Source: JALRHH01 sp964638875 (GTDB taxonomy: Bacteria; Patescibacteriota; Saccharimonadia; Saccharimonadales; JALRHH01). Taken from it: a DNA stretch of 22,337 bases. Below the pieces are notes generated by a model. The model saw only the letters and a list, made by a program, of their open reading frames with translations, was not told the origin of the DNA and did no database searches. A program made the position numbers and the translations under genes. The DNA is taken from positions 1 through 22,337 of the forward strand of contig CAZXBL010000012.1 in the NCBI GenBank assembly GCA_964638875.1, read 5' to 3'. Below, in pieces: positions 7,215-14,606 of this stretch (positions within the stretch are counted from its first letter, which is position 1; each line of letters opens with the position of its first letter).

Positions 7215-8365
7215 TACTCGCCATGCTCTTCGATGGCGTCAAGAAGGGAGCTTTCGAGCGCTTCTTTTTTCTTCAGCTTTGTAACTGGCACTGGTTTTGA
7301 CTCAATGACTGGTTCTGGAGCAGTTTCTTCTGCAACAATATCAATATCAAGACCGGTTAACTTACTTGCCAAACGGACATTCTGGCCACCCTTACCTATT
7401 GCAATACTCAGCTGGTCCTCTGGGACGATAACCTTAGCCTTGTTGTTATCTTTATCAATTTCAACACGAGCAACCTTAGTTGGGCTAAGTGCGTTAACAA
7501 TGAAAGTGTTTGGATCTTCATTCCAAATAACAATATCAATCTTTTCTTGTTCACCGATTTCACCCATGACGGCGTTAACACGTGTACCGTGACCGCCGAC
7601 AAATGTACCCACAGGGTCCACGCCTGGTACAGTACTGGTAACTGCGATCTTGCTTCGCACACCAGCTTCACGGGCAATTTGCTTGATTTCTACTGCGCCA
7701 TTTTCCATTTCTGGAACCTCTGCGCGGAACAGCCATTCAATAAAGTCGGTGTTGCCTCGGCTCACCACTAACTGCGGACCACGGAAGCCACGTTCCACGT
7801 CTTTCAAGAAGACTTTTAGACGCTGTCCCGGGTAGTAACGTTCGCCCTGGATCTGCTCGCTAGCTGGCATGATACCCTGTGCCTTGCCCAGGTCAACCCG
7901 AACAATACGTCCCTCTACACGGCCAACGATAGCGTTGATAACCGTACCAATCTTGTCTTCGTATTCTGCCATCACGATTTCACGCTCTGCTTCACGCAGA
8001 CGCTGGAGTATAACCTGCTTAGCAGTCTGTGCTGCTACTCGGCCAAAGTTTTCAACCTTTTCGTGTAGTTCAATCATGTCACCGATCTTGGCATCTTTTT
8101 TCATGACTGATGCGTCTTTGAGACTTATTTCAAATGCTTCATCTCCAACTACTTCAACGACTTCCTTTGATACGTATGCATCAACTTCACCACTCTGAAG
8201 GTTCATTGATACACGTACTTCTTGCTCGCGGTCACCGTAGTCACGGCGGTATGCCGCGGCAAGTGCCTGCTCCACAACCTCTTGAACTACGTTTTCTGGC
8301 AGGTTCTTTTCCTCTGCAATTACTTTTACTGCAGCAGCTAACTGTTTAATATCCATATCATCCAT
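7214..8365 (-). CDS. nusA: Transcription termination/antitermination factor NusA
   Basis: A protein of 383 residues in the short, Bacillus-like form. It has an N-terminal RNA-polymerase-binding domain (about 1-130), an S1 domain (about 135-200) and two KH domains; the GxxG-type motifs GGHGTRVN and IGKGGQNVRLA are clear. It lacks the C-terminal acidic repeats of E. coli NusA. It acts on RNA polymerase to promote pausing and hairpin-dependent termination. The ATG at 8365 has an ideal Shine-Dalgarno (AAGGAG). Here it stands alone: the usual rimP and infB neighbours are absent. It has a perfect-consensus promoter, an attenuator-like leader and a strong terminator. Confidence 0.96.
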   Translation of the reverse strand: MDDMDIKQLAAAVKVIAEEKNLPENVVQEVVEQALAAAYRRDYGDREQEVRVSMNLQSGEVDAYVSKEVVEVVGDEAFEISLKDASVMKKDAKIGDMIELHEKVENFGRVAAQTAKQVILQRLREAEREIVMAEYEDKIGTVINAIVGRVEGRIVRVDLGKAQGIMPASEQIQGERYYPGQRLKVFLKDVERGFRGPQLVVSRGNTDFIEWLFRAEVPEMENGAVEIKQIAREAGVRSKIAVTSTVPGVDPVGTFVGGHGTRVNAVMGEIGEQEKIDIVIWNEDPNTFIVNALSPTKVARVEIDKDNNKAKVIVPEDQLSIAIGKGGQNVRLASKLTGLDIDIVAEETAPEPVIESKPVPVTKLKKKEALESSLLDAIEEHGE

Positions 8366-8397
8366 ATTTTTCTCCTTATTTTCTGTCTATCTGATTT

Positions 8398-8422
8398 AAA
8401 AAATCCGACCTGTCGGCCGGAT
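8398..8422 (-). terminator. Attenuator-like terminator in the nusA leader
   Basis: On the minus strand ATCCGGCC, loop GACA, then GGTCGGAT forms an 8-bp stem (8403-8422, one G-U pair), followed by six T residues (8398-8403). It lies between the nusA promoter and the nusA ribosome site, only about 6 nt after the expected transcription start. No other minus-strand gene lies upstream for it to terminate, so it should act on nusA itself. Confidence 0.7.
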
Positions 8423-8434
8423 GTACTGACCACA

Positions 8435-8463
8435 ATTATAGTTATACTCCTTTGTATTGTCAA
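8435..8463 (-). promoter_or_regulatory. Perfect-consensus sigma70 promoter for nusA
   Basis: TTGACA (8458-8463) and TATAAT (8435-8440) on the minus strand with a 17-bp spacer, an exact match to the sigma70-type consensus in both hexamers. Start of transcription is expected near 8428, giving a leader of about 62 nt. Confidence 0.93.
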
Positions 8464-8494
8464 ACATACAGCGGTAATCTCCCCTCCCAACTGA

Positions 8495-8500
8495 TACAAT
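8495..8500 (+). promoter_or_regulatory. Probable extended -10 for the aminopeptidase transcript
   Basis: TACAAT preceded by TGA, giving the TGnTAnnnT extended -10 pattern. Transcription would begin near 8507-8509 and produce a structured leader of about 160 nt before the aminopeptidase ATG. No -35 is evident. Confidence 0.4.
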
Positions 8501-8543
8501 AGAAGGATATGGACAGAACTCAATATAGCCCCCTATTTCCTAT

Positions 8544-8629
8544 TGCAAGCATTACCTTGCACACCACAAAGTCCCTAAACCTCGTCAACGTAGCTACGGC
8601 TATGCTTCCTCGGCCCAGAAACTTTGTGG
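8544..8629 (+). ncRNA. Structured 5' leader of the aminopeptidase gene
   Basis: Three nested or adjacent helices are visible. TGCAAG/CTTGCA (8544-8549 with 8556-8561) has a 6-nt loop. CCACAAAGT (8564-8572) pairs perfectly with ACTTTGTGG (8621-8629). Inside that, CGTAGC (8589-8594) pairs with GCTATG (8599-8604) and closes a C(UACG)G loop, one of the most stable tetraloops known. I do not recognise a riboswitch class. It could be a cis-regulatory RNA, a small RNA, or a dispersed palindromic repeat. Confidence 0.4.
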
Positions 8630-8668
8630 CGCACAATCTAAGACTTTCACAAAAAAATAGGAGTCAAA

Positions 8669-11299
8669 ATGAGTTCTAAATCTGTCACGCGTCTCTATCA
8701 GCAATTTCAGCCGAGTAAATACAATCTTCACCTAACTATTAATGAAGAAGCGATGACATTTACTGGCATCGTAACAATATGGGGTAAAAGAGTTGGTAGA
8801 CCCACCAAACGCCTTACGTTTCATCAAAAAGACCTTAAGGTAAAAAAGGCTCGAATTGTACTGCTAGATAAGACTGGTGAAAAAGCTAAAGAATTCGAAG
8901 TAGCAAGAACTAACACCCATCAAAAGTACGAAGAAGTTCGCATCCATTCTGAAGACATGCTTTACCCAGGTGATTACTGGGTCTCTTTTGAATATTCCGG
9001 CACGATTACCCGACCGATGAACGGCTTGTACCCCTGTTTTTTTGCCCATGAAGGCAAAGAGAAACAACTCCCTGCGACCCAGTTTGAAAGCCATCACGCC
9101 CGGGAAGTCTTCCCATGCATAGATGAGCCCGAAGCAAAGGCCACATTTGACCTTGCGTTAACACTTCCTGACACCCCTGATCGCGTAACAATTGCCAATA
9201 CCCCCGCCCATAAACCGATGGTCGAGGACGGTCAAGTTACGACTATTTTTGACACTACCCCTGTCATGTCGACATATTTACTTGCATTTGTAACTGGCGA
9301 GATGAGCCACCTAGAAGCCAAGACCAAGCGTGGCACTATTGTGCGGACCTATGCAACGCCAGACAAGGTTGAATTGACTCAGTTTGCGTTGGATTGTGCT
9401 GTTAAAACATTAGAATTCTATGAAGAATACTTTGCCATTCCGTACCCACTCGATAAATGCGATATGATCGCCTTGCCCGATTTTGCTAGTGGTGCGATGG
9501 AAAACTGGGGATGTATTACCTACCGCGAACACGCCTTATTAGTTGACGAAGAAAATACTACACTCAGCACAAAACAGTGGGTAGCAATGGTTGTAGCACA
9601 CGAACTTGCCCACCAATGGTTCGGAAATTTGGTAACCATGCGCTGGTGGACAGACCTATGGTTAAACGAAGGTTTTGCAAGTTGGATCGAATATCTCGCA
9701 GTTGATCACATGTTCCCCGAATGGAACATGTGGACACAATTTATTGTGGACGAACAACAACAGGCGCTGAAACTTGATGCCCTAGAAAACACCCACCCAA
9801 TTGAGGTTCCGGTTAACCACCCTGATGAAATTCGTAGTATTTTTGATGCGATTAGTTACAGTAAGGGCGCAAGCGTTATCCATATGTTGAACGATTACCT
9901 CGGCGCAGAAGTCTTCCGTGATGGGCTGAGGCATTATTTGAACCGACATAAATATAGTAATACTGATACTGTCGACCTCTGGCAGGCACTAGAAGAAATT
10001 TCAGGCAAACAAGTCAAAGAATTCATGCAAACTTGGACTAGTCAATCTGGATACCCCGTATTGCACGCTGATGTACAAGACAAGCATGTTAGTCTCAGAC
10101 AAGAACGTTTCTTTATTAACCCAGGTCATGACAAGCTAGATGAAAAGTTTTGGCCAATCCCACTGATGGCAAGTGAAGAAACTGCCCCAGAGCAATTTGT
10201 TGACGAGACGATCGAATTCGATCTCCCAGATAGCCATACGCTAAAGCTCAATAATGGCCAGAGTGGTTTTTATCGTACGACTTACAATACGACCCATCTT
10301 AAATACCTCGGTGAACTCATTCGTCGTGGCCGACTAGCTCCTATTGACCGGCTAGGTGTATTAAGTGACACATTCGAAACTGCTAAGGCTGGGGAATCCA
10401 GTACTGTGGACGCACTACAATTCTTGGGGAATTTCAGCGCAGAGACCGACTACACCACGTGGGATGTTATAGCTTCATCACTTGGCGGTATCCGTAGCGT
10501 CATGGACAGCGACGAACTAAGAGATCTTATGAAGCCGTACACGCGTACACTTGTAAAAGATGAGTTAGAGCGATTAGGCTGGGATCGTAAAAAGGATGAC
10601 TCCCACTTTGACTTGTTGCTGCGCCCGATCATCCTTGGCATGGCAGCAGCCGCAGACGAGCCCTGGGTAATCGAGAAAATTAATGTTTTGTTCAATGCAG
10701 CACACGAAGCCGAAGACATTGCCCCAGATCTACGCGCACCAATTAATAACAAGCAGCTAAAGCGAGGTATTGATATCGACCCTGATTTGCGGGGAGTCGT
10801 TTTTGGAAATGTTGCGCGTCGTGGGGGTGCCAAAGAATTTGACCGTCTTGTCTCTATGCACAACGAGACTACTCTCAGTGACGAACGGTTAACATTGTCT
10901 GCAGCAATCACAGGGTTCAAGCAACCAGAACTAATCGAAAAAGCGCTTAGCATGATTAACTCGGATGTAGTCCGCCTACAAGATGTGGGTTACTGGATCG
11001 CATACAGTTTTTTGAACCGACATGCTAAAGCGCAAACATGGGAGTGGGTTAAGAAAAACTGGGAGTGGCTACACGAAAACCTGGGCAGTGATCTGAGTTT
11101 TTACCGCATGCCCGTGTATGTTGCCCGTGCCTACAGCGACCGCCAATTCATAAAGGAGTATAAGGGCTTCTTCGAGCCTAAACTCTCACCGGCTCTGGAA
11201 CGCAGCTATAAACAAGGTTTAGAAATGCTGGAGTGGCAATCAGCCTGGAAGGACCGTGACTTTGATCAGATCCTTGCCTTCTTCAAAACCCACAAGTAG
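8669..11299 (+). CDS. M1 family zinc aminopeptidase
   Basis: A protein of 876 residues with the full M1 plan: an N-terminal beta domain, a thermolysin-like catalytic domain, a small beta domain and an ERAP1-like helical C-terminal domain. GAMEN is at 275-279. The zinc site is HELAH at 311-315 with E334 in NEGF, so the ligands are H311, H315 and E334 with E312 catalytic; Y397 is the likely transition-state tyrosine. There is no signal peptide, so it should be cytoplasmic and release N-terminal residues from peptides, probably scavenged ones. The ATG has a good Shine-Dalgarno (AGGAG, 5 nt spacing). Its stop lies 3 nt from that of the convergent gene at 11303, with no terminator between. PepN is a possible name, but the domain plan is closer to the animal/archaeal ERAP-like branch. 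Confidence 0.96.
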   Translation: MSSKSVTRLYQQFQPSKYNLHLTINEEAMTFTGIVTIWGKRVGRPTKRLTFHQKDLKVKKARIVLLDKTGEKAKEFEVARTNTHQKYEEVRIHSEDMLYPGDYWVSFEYSGTITRPMNGLYPCFFAHEGKEKQLPATQFESHHAREVFPCIDEPEAKATFDLALTLPDTPDRVTIANTPAHKPMVEDGQVTTIFDTTPVMSTYLLAFVTGEMSHLEAKTKRGTIVRTYATPDKVELTQFALDCAVKTLEFYEEYFAIPYPLDKCDMIALPDFASGAMENWGCITYREHALLVDEENTTLSTKQWVAMVVAHELAHQWFGNLVTMRWWTDLWLNEGFASWIEYLAVDHMFPEWNMWTQFIVDEQQQALKLDALENTHPIEVPVNHPDEIRSIFDAISYSKGASVIHMLNDYLGAEVFRDGLRHYLNRHKYSNTDTVDLWQALEEISGKQVKEFMQTWTSQSGYPVLHADVQDKHVSLRQERFFINPGHDKLDEKFWPIPLMASEETAPEQFVDETIEFDLPDSHTLKLNNGQSGFYRTTYNTTHLKYLGELIRRGRLAPIDRLGVLSDTFETAKAGESSTVDALQFLGNFSAETDYTTWDVIASSLGGIRSVMDSDELRDLMKPYTRTLVKDELERLGWDRKKDDSHFDLLLRPIILGMAAAADEPWVIEKINVLFNAAHEAEDIAPDLRAPINNKQLKRGIDIDPDLRGVVFGNVARRGGAKEFDRLVSMHNETTLSDERLTLSAAITGFKQPELIEKALSMINSDVVRLQDVGYWIAYSFLNRHAKAQTWEWVKKNWEWLHENLGSDLSFYRMPVYVARAYSDRQFIKEYKGFFEPKLSPALERSYKQGLEMLEWQSAWKDRDFDQILAFFKTHK

Positions 11300-11302
11300 G
11301 TA

Positions 11303-11920
11303 CTAGAGATTAAAAGAATAGCCGCTGTGGTCACCCTTAACGGTGTAATCATTTGTACGAAAGTTAGTAAATACTATCCACTGTGAGCTATCAGCAAGTA
11401 GTGTGGCTTTCGATAAGGTAACGCTACAGGTTGAACCATTTAAGGCAGCTTCTTTGTACTGATACTTTGAGTAATTATTGATAACCTTGACCTTAAAACT
11501 ACAGACCCCGTTGTAGCTTGCTGGCAAGCTAGCAGTTAGAGTTATGACGTCACCATCTACGCTATGAGTTACGTTAGAAATCCCAGCGTACGTATAGCTT
11601 GGCTTTGTTGTTGGTGCCGGTGCCGGCTTTTTTACCACCGGTGCTGGAGCAGGTTTCGGCGGAGGTGTTTGCTCGACGGTTTTTTGTTCAGTAGCTGGAG
11701 CTGGAACGGTAACATTCTCTTCCTTGCTGGCATTTGTAATTTTCAATTTCGTTTGTTTGGCAAGCTCTTCTGACTGGGCTGCCTGCCGAGCTGCCTCACG
11801 CTTCTTAACTTGTGCTTGATAAACGTTTCCGCCAGCTAATCCAATAACAGCAACAACAAGTACTACCAATGCGATGTGCGAGTGAGTAAAGCCAGTCTGT
11901 GATAATTTTTGAAGTTTCAT
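11303..11920 (-). CDS. Pilin-like membrane-anchored protein with proline-rich linker
   Basis: A protein of 205 residues. The N-terminus has the short basic leader, a GFT motif at 10-12 and a continuous hydrophobic helix (about 15-31), as in type IV pilins, but position +5 after the glycine is His15 and not the usual Glu. A charged helix (38-60), a Pro/Ala/Lys-rich linker (about 70-105) and a C-terminal beta domain with two cysteines (GVCSF and GSTCS) follow. The beta domain should face outside. It may be a minor pilin or a simple membrane-anchored surface protein; PilB is encoded 3 kb away. A Shine-Dalgarno (AAAAGGA) precedes the ATG. A possible -10, TATGAT (11950-11955, minus), overlaps the yraN stop. 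Confidence 0.65.
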   Translation of the reverse strand: MKLQKLSQTGFTHSHIALVVLVVAVIGLAGGNVYQAQVKKREAARQAAQSEELAKQTKLKITNASKEENVTVPAPATEQKTVEQTPPPKPAPAPVVKKPAPAPTTKPSYTYAGISNVTHSVDGDVITLTASLPASYNGVCSFKVKVINNYSKYQYKEAALNGSTCSVTLSKATLLADSSQWIVFTNFRTNDYTVKGDHSGYSFNL

Positions 11921-11950
11921 GTTTGTATTCCTTTTATGGTTATCATGCTA

Positions 11951-12283
11951 TCATACCTCGTCAATAAACTCGATAATGTCATTGTCAATGCTAACAACCG
12001 CTAGACGGTAGTCGCTTTTCCAGTCGTGACCCTGCACCCACATCTCAGCCGCAAAGTGCATTTGTTGTAGTTTCTTTGAGGTTACATATTCGTAACCAAA
12101 CCCTTGGCTGGTGTTCCGACGAGATTTTACTTCGACGAACCACATTGCTTTGTCTTTTTCAGCAACAATATCGATTTCGCAGTATTTAGTTTTCCAGTTA
12201 AGCTCCCGAATCTTATACTTCTGTTTCTTTAGATATCCTGCTGCTTGCTTCTCTGCATCATGGCCAGACTGATAATTTGTCAC
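11951..12283 (-). CDS. yraN: YraN family endonuclease-like protein (UPF0102)
   Basis: A protein of 110 residues with the restriction-endonuclease-like core of the YraN family: E11 in GHDAEKQAA, then E36 and D38 in CEIDIVA, and E51 and K53 in FVEVKSR, matching the PD-(D/E)xK layout. The family is widespread, is often next to rnhB, and its biochemical role is not settled; DNA processing is likely. The start is GTG at 12283, overlapping the rnhB stop as GTGA, so the two genes are translationally coupled. Confidence 0.92.
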   Translation of the reverse strand: MTNYQSGHDAEKQAAGYLKKQKYKIRELNWKTKYCEIDIVAEKDKAMWFVEVKSRRNTSQGFGYEYVTSKKLQQMHFAAEMWVQGHDWKSDYRLAVVSIDNDIIEFIDEV

Positions 12284-12831
12284 AGAAATGCCTTAATAGG
12301 CTTATAAGACAAACGATGAATGTCGCTGATGCCGTATAGCTTGAGTGCTTCAATATGCACCGCTGTTCCGTAGCCAACATGTCTAGCAAATTGCCATGGT
12401 AGATATTTTTCTTCCAGCTGTTCCATGTAAGTGTCCCGTGCGACCTTGGCGATAATACTTGCAGCGCTGACTACCGGGATAGAGCCATCTGCTCCTATAA
12501 CTGCCCGGCTATTTGGGATATGAGTTAAATAATTATAATTTCCATCAATGATTACCTCACCATAATCAGCATCGAGCTGATCAATCGCTCGCTGCATTGC
12601 CAAGCGAACAGCTTCTGTCAGCCCAATCTCATCCACCTCAGCTGGGGTTACCCAACCTAAACCCACCTCCGCATTCTTGCGAATAAGCAGGTCTAACTCA
12701 CCTCTCCGCTTTTTTGTCAGCTTCTTGGAGTCATCTAGCCCTGGTACTTCATTACCCAGAATAACTGCGGATGCCACTAGAGGGCCTGCCCAGCAGCCCC
12801 TCCCCACTTCATCAATCCCCACAGTGCTCAT
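12280..12831 (-). CDS. rnhB: Ribonuclease HII
   Basis: A protein of 183 residues with the RNase HII core. DEVGRG is at 7-12 (D7, E8), D96 is in IIDGN and D115 in GADGS, which together are the likely four catalytic acids. A helix-rich segment, VSAASIIAKVARD, follows at 121-133. It cleaves the RNA strand of RNA-DNA hybrids and removes single ribonucleotides from DNA. The order rplS-rnhB-yraN is a common bacterial arrangement. The ATG has no Shine-Dalgarno but follows a TATGCT element by 6 nt, just after the rplS terminator, which suggests its own leaderless transcript. Confidence 0.96.
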   Translation of the reverse strand: MSTVGIDEVGRGCWAGPLVASAVILGNEVPGLDDSKKLTKKRRGELDLLIRKNAEVGLGWVTPAEVDEIGLTEAVRLAMQRAIDQLDADYGEVIIDGNYNYLTHIPNSRAVIGADGSIPVVSAASIIAKVARDTYMEQLEEKYLPWQFARHVGYGTAVHIEALKLYGISDIHRLSYKPIKAFL

Positions 12832-12837
12832 ATATTA

Positions 12838-12843
12838 AGCATA
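12838..12843 (-). promoter_or_regulatory. -10 element for rnhB (leaderless)
   Basis: TATGCT on the minus strand, 6 nt before the rnhB ATG and directly downstream of the rplS terminator. No Shine-Dalgarno fits in the gap. The -35 would fall in the terminator stem and is not consensus. Confidence 0.4.
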
Positions 12844-12846
12844 ACA

Positions 12847-12873
12847 AAAACCGCCAGGAGTCCGGGCGGTTTT
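12847..12873 (-). terminator. Intrinsic terminator after rplS
   Basis: AAAACCGCC (12847-12855) and GGCGGTTTT (12865-12873) pair perfectly around a 9-nt loop. On the minus strand the stem is followed by a run of five T residues, about 20 nt beyond the rplS stop. Confidence 0.9.
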
Positions 12874-12895
12874 ATTTTCGAGAGTGGTCAGTCAG

Positions 12896-13345
12896 TTATG
12901 CTTCGGTTTTTTCTTCTACTTCTGCTGCTTCTGCAGGAGCTTCGGCAATAGGTTCTTCAACCTTTGGCTCTGGGATGGTGTTTACTGCCTCACGGTCAAA
13001 GTCGACACCAGTTAATCGCGCACGTTTACCAGTACGGTCACGCATGTAAGTAAGGTAGTTACGGCGAACTTTAGAGCGCTTAGTAACCTCAATTTTCACA
13101 ACCAGTGGGCTGTGCAGGAGGAAGCTTTTTTCTACGCCAACACCGCTTGCAACGCGGCGGACCAGGATGCGTGCAGTGTGAGTACCCTTGCGGTCAACTC
13201 GGATCACAAGACCCTGAAAAATCTGAACACGCTCTTTGTTGCCTTCTTTAATTTTCTGGTGGACCTTTACGGTATCACCAGGCATGACATCAACAACTTG
13301 CGCCTTCTTGTATTTCTCTTCAATTTTTTGAATAACTGATTGCAT
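12896..13345 (-). CDS. rplS: Large ribosomal subunit protein bL19 with acidic C-terminal tail
   Basis: A protein of 149 residues. Residues 1-115 match bL19, including the MPGDTVKVH and RIQ-type FQGLVIRV strands and the conserved basic segment RRNYLTYMRDRTGKRARL (99-116). bL19 is usually about 115 residues; here about 30 extra residues rich in Glu, Ala and Pro follow, a low-complexity acidic tail. bL19 sits at the subunit interface. The start is weakly marked: GTAAGG lies some 10 nt before the ATG. Two candidate promoters exist on the minus strand: TGTTACAAT at 13405-13413, or TTGACC (13378-13383) with TAAGGT (13355-13360). Confidence 0.96.
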   Translation of the reverse strand: MQSVIQKIEEKYKKAQVVDVMPGDTVKVHQKIKEGNKERVQIFQGLVIRVDRKGTHTARILVRRVASGVGVEKSFLLHSPLVVKIEVTKRSKVRRNYLTYMRDRTGKRARLTGVDFDREAVNTIPEPKVEEPIAEAPAEAAEVEEKTEA

Positions 13346-13404
13346 AACTAAACTACCTTACATTATTTTCTACCAGAGGTCAACACCCTAGCTCTTTGAT
13401 GACT

Positions 13405-13410
13405 ATTGTA
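13405..13410 (-). promoter_or_regulatory. Candidate -10 for rplS
   Basis: TACAAT on the minus strand, preceded by TGT, giving an extended -10. It would give a leader of about 50 nt. An alternative is TTGACC-17 bp-TAAGGT nearer the gene, which would give an almost leaderless message. Confidence 0.35.
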
Positions 13411-13457
13411 ACATATCTGTTGTGATAATAAAACTGCTTGATCCTAAGTAAACCGGG

Positions 13458-13463
13458 TACAAT
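13458..13463 (+). promoter_or_regulatory. -10 element for malic enzyme (leaderless)
   Basis: TACAAT lies 6 nt before the ATG at 13470; TGCTTG at 13435-13440 is 17 bp upstream as a weak -35. There is no Shine-Dalgarno between the -10 and the start. Confidence 0.45.
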
Positions 13464-13469
13464 GGGGTG

Positions 13470-14606
13470 ATGGATTATAAAGCAGAGGCGTTACGTAAAC
13501 ATAAAGAACTTAAGGGCAAAATTGCTCTACAGTTAAAGGACACTTTAGATAGCCGTGACAAACTGAGCACTTACTACACCCCAGGGGTTGGCGCAGTTTC
13601 AAGTTATGTTGCAGAACACCCTGAAGAGGCGCGCGATTACACATGGCTCAATAACGTCGTTGCGGTAGTGAGTGATGGCTCTGCTGTTCTCGGTCTTGGG
13701 AATATCGGGCCGCTTGGCGCCCTCCCGGTCATGGAAGGCAAAGGTATGTTGTTCAAGCATTTTGCCGGAGTAGATGCCGTGCCCATTGTTCTTGATGTAC
13801 ATACTGCAGATGAAATTGTAGCTGTGGTTAAAGCAATTGCGCCGAGTTTTGGTGGAATCAATTTAGAGGACATTGCAGCGCCAATTTGCTTTGAAGTTGA
13901 GGAACGCTTGAAGTCAGAACTGCCAATCCCTGTGTTTCACGACGATCAGCACGGTACCGCAATTGTGGTGCTAGCTGGTTTGATCAACTCTATGAAAATC
14001 ACAGATCGAAACTTAAATGACTGTCGCATTGTCTGTGTTGGCGCTGGTGCTGCCGGTACCGCTATTATGAAGCTACTTCACCAGTACGCGCCTCAGGCAG
14101 AAATTCTTGCTGTTGATAGCAAAGGTGTGATCAGCAACTCACGGGATGATCTGAATAGCGAGAAGAGGAAGCTGCTAGAATTTACAAATCACGACAAAGT
14201 AAGTGGTTCGCTAGAAGACGGGCTCAAGAATGCGGATATTTTTATTGGCGTGTCAAAAGCTGGCTTATTGACAGTAGAGATGGTTAAAACGATGGCACAC
14301 GACCCAATTATCTTTGCAATGGCAAACCCTGTGCCAGAGATCCTGCCTGAAGAAGCCGCCAAAGCAGGCGTAGCCATAATGGCCACTGGCCGTAGCGATT
14401 TCCCTAACCAGGTCAACAACGCCATCGCCTTCCCTGGAATTTTCCGCGGTGCATTAGACAACAAAGTCCGTGACATTACAGAAGACCACAAAATGAAAGT
14501 CGCCGAAGTCATTGCCAGTCTTGTGGAAAATCCTATTGCCAAAGAAATCATCCCATCCGTCTTAGACGACCGTCTCGTCCCAGCTATTGCTGAAGTAATC
14601 GTCTAG
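13470..14606 (+). CDS. NAD(P)-dependent malic enzyme (oxaloacetate-decarboxylating)
   Basis: A protein of 378 residues, the short bacterial form without a phosphotransacetylase domain. The catalytic features are YYTPGV (Y36), EGK (K91), metal ligands E133, D134 and D159 (HDDQHGT), and a Rossmann GAGAAG at 191-196. It converts malate to pyruvate and CO2 with reduction of NAD or NADP. The sequence does not settle which. The ATG at 13470 is preferred because it lies 6 nt after TACAAT; a GTG at 13467 in the same frame is possible. Its TAG overlaps the TAG of the convergent pilB within the palindrome CTAG. In an organism with little central metabolism it may be a main source of pyruvate and reducing power. 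Confidence 0.95.
   Translation: MDYKAEALRKHKELKGKIALQLKDTLDSRDKLSTYYTPGVGAVSSYVAEHPEEARDYTWLNNVVAVVSDGSAVLGLGNIGPLGALPVMEGKGMLFKHFAGVDAVPIVLDVHTADEIVAVVKAIAPSFGGINLEDIAAPICFEVEERLKSELPIPVFHDDQHGTAIVVLAGLINSMKITDRNLNDCRIVCVGAGAAGTAIMKLLHQYAPQAEILAVDSKGVISNSRDDLNSEKRKLLEFTNHDKVSGSLEDGLKNADIFIGVSKAGLLTVEMVKTMAHDPIIFAMANPVPEILPEEAAKAGVAIMATGRSDFPNQVNNAIAFPGIFRGALDNKVRDITEDHKMKVAEVIASLVENPIAKEIIPSVLDDRLVPAIAEVIV

Noticed and set aside
10450..10953. Open frame of 167 codons on the minus strand
   Set aside because: Antisense to the aminopeptidase C-terminal domain; Ser/Arg-rich shadow composition.
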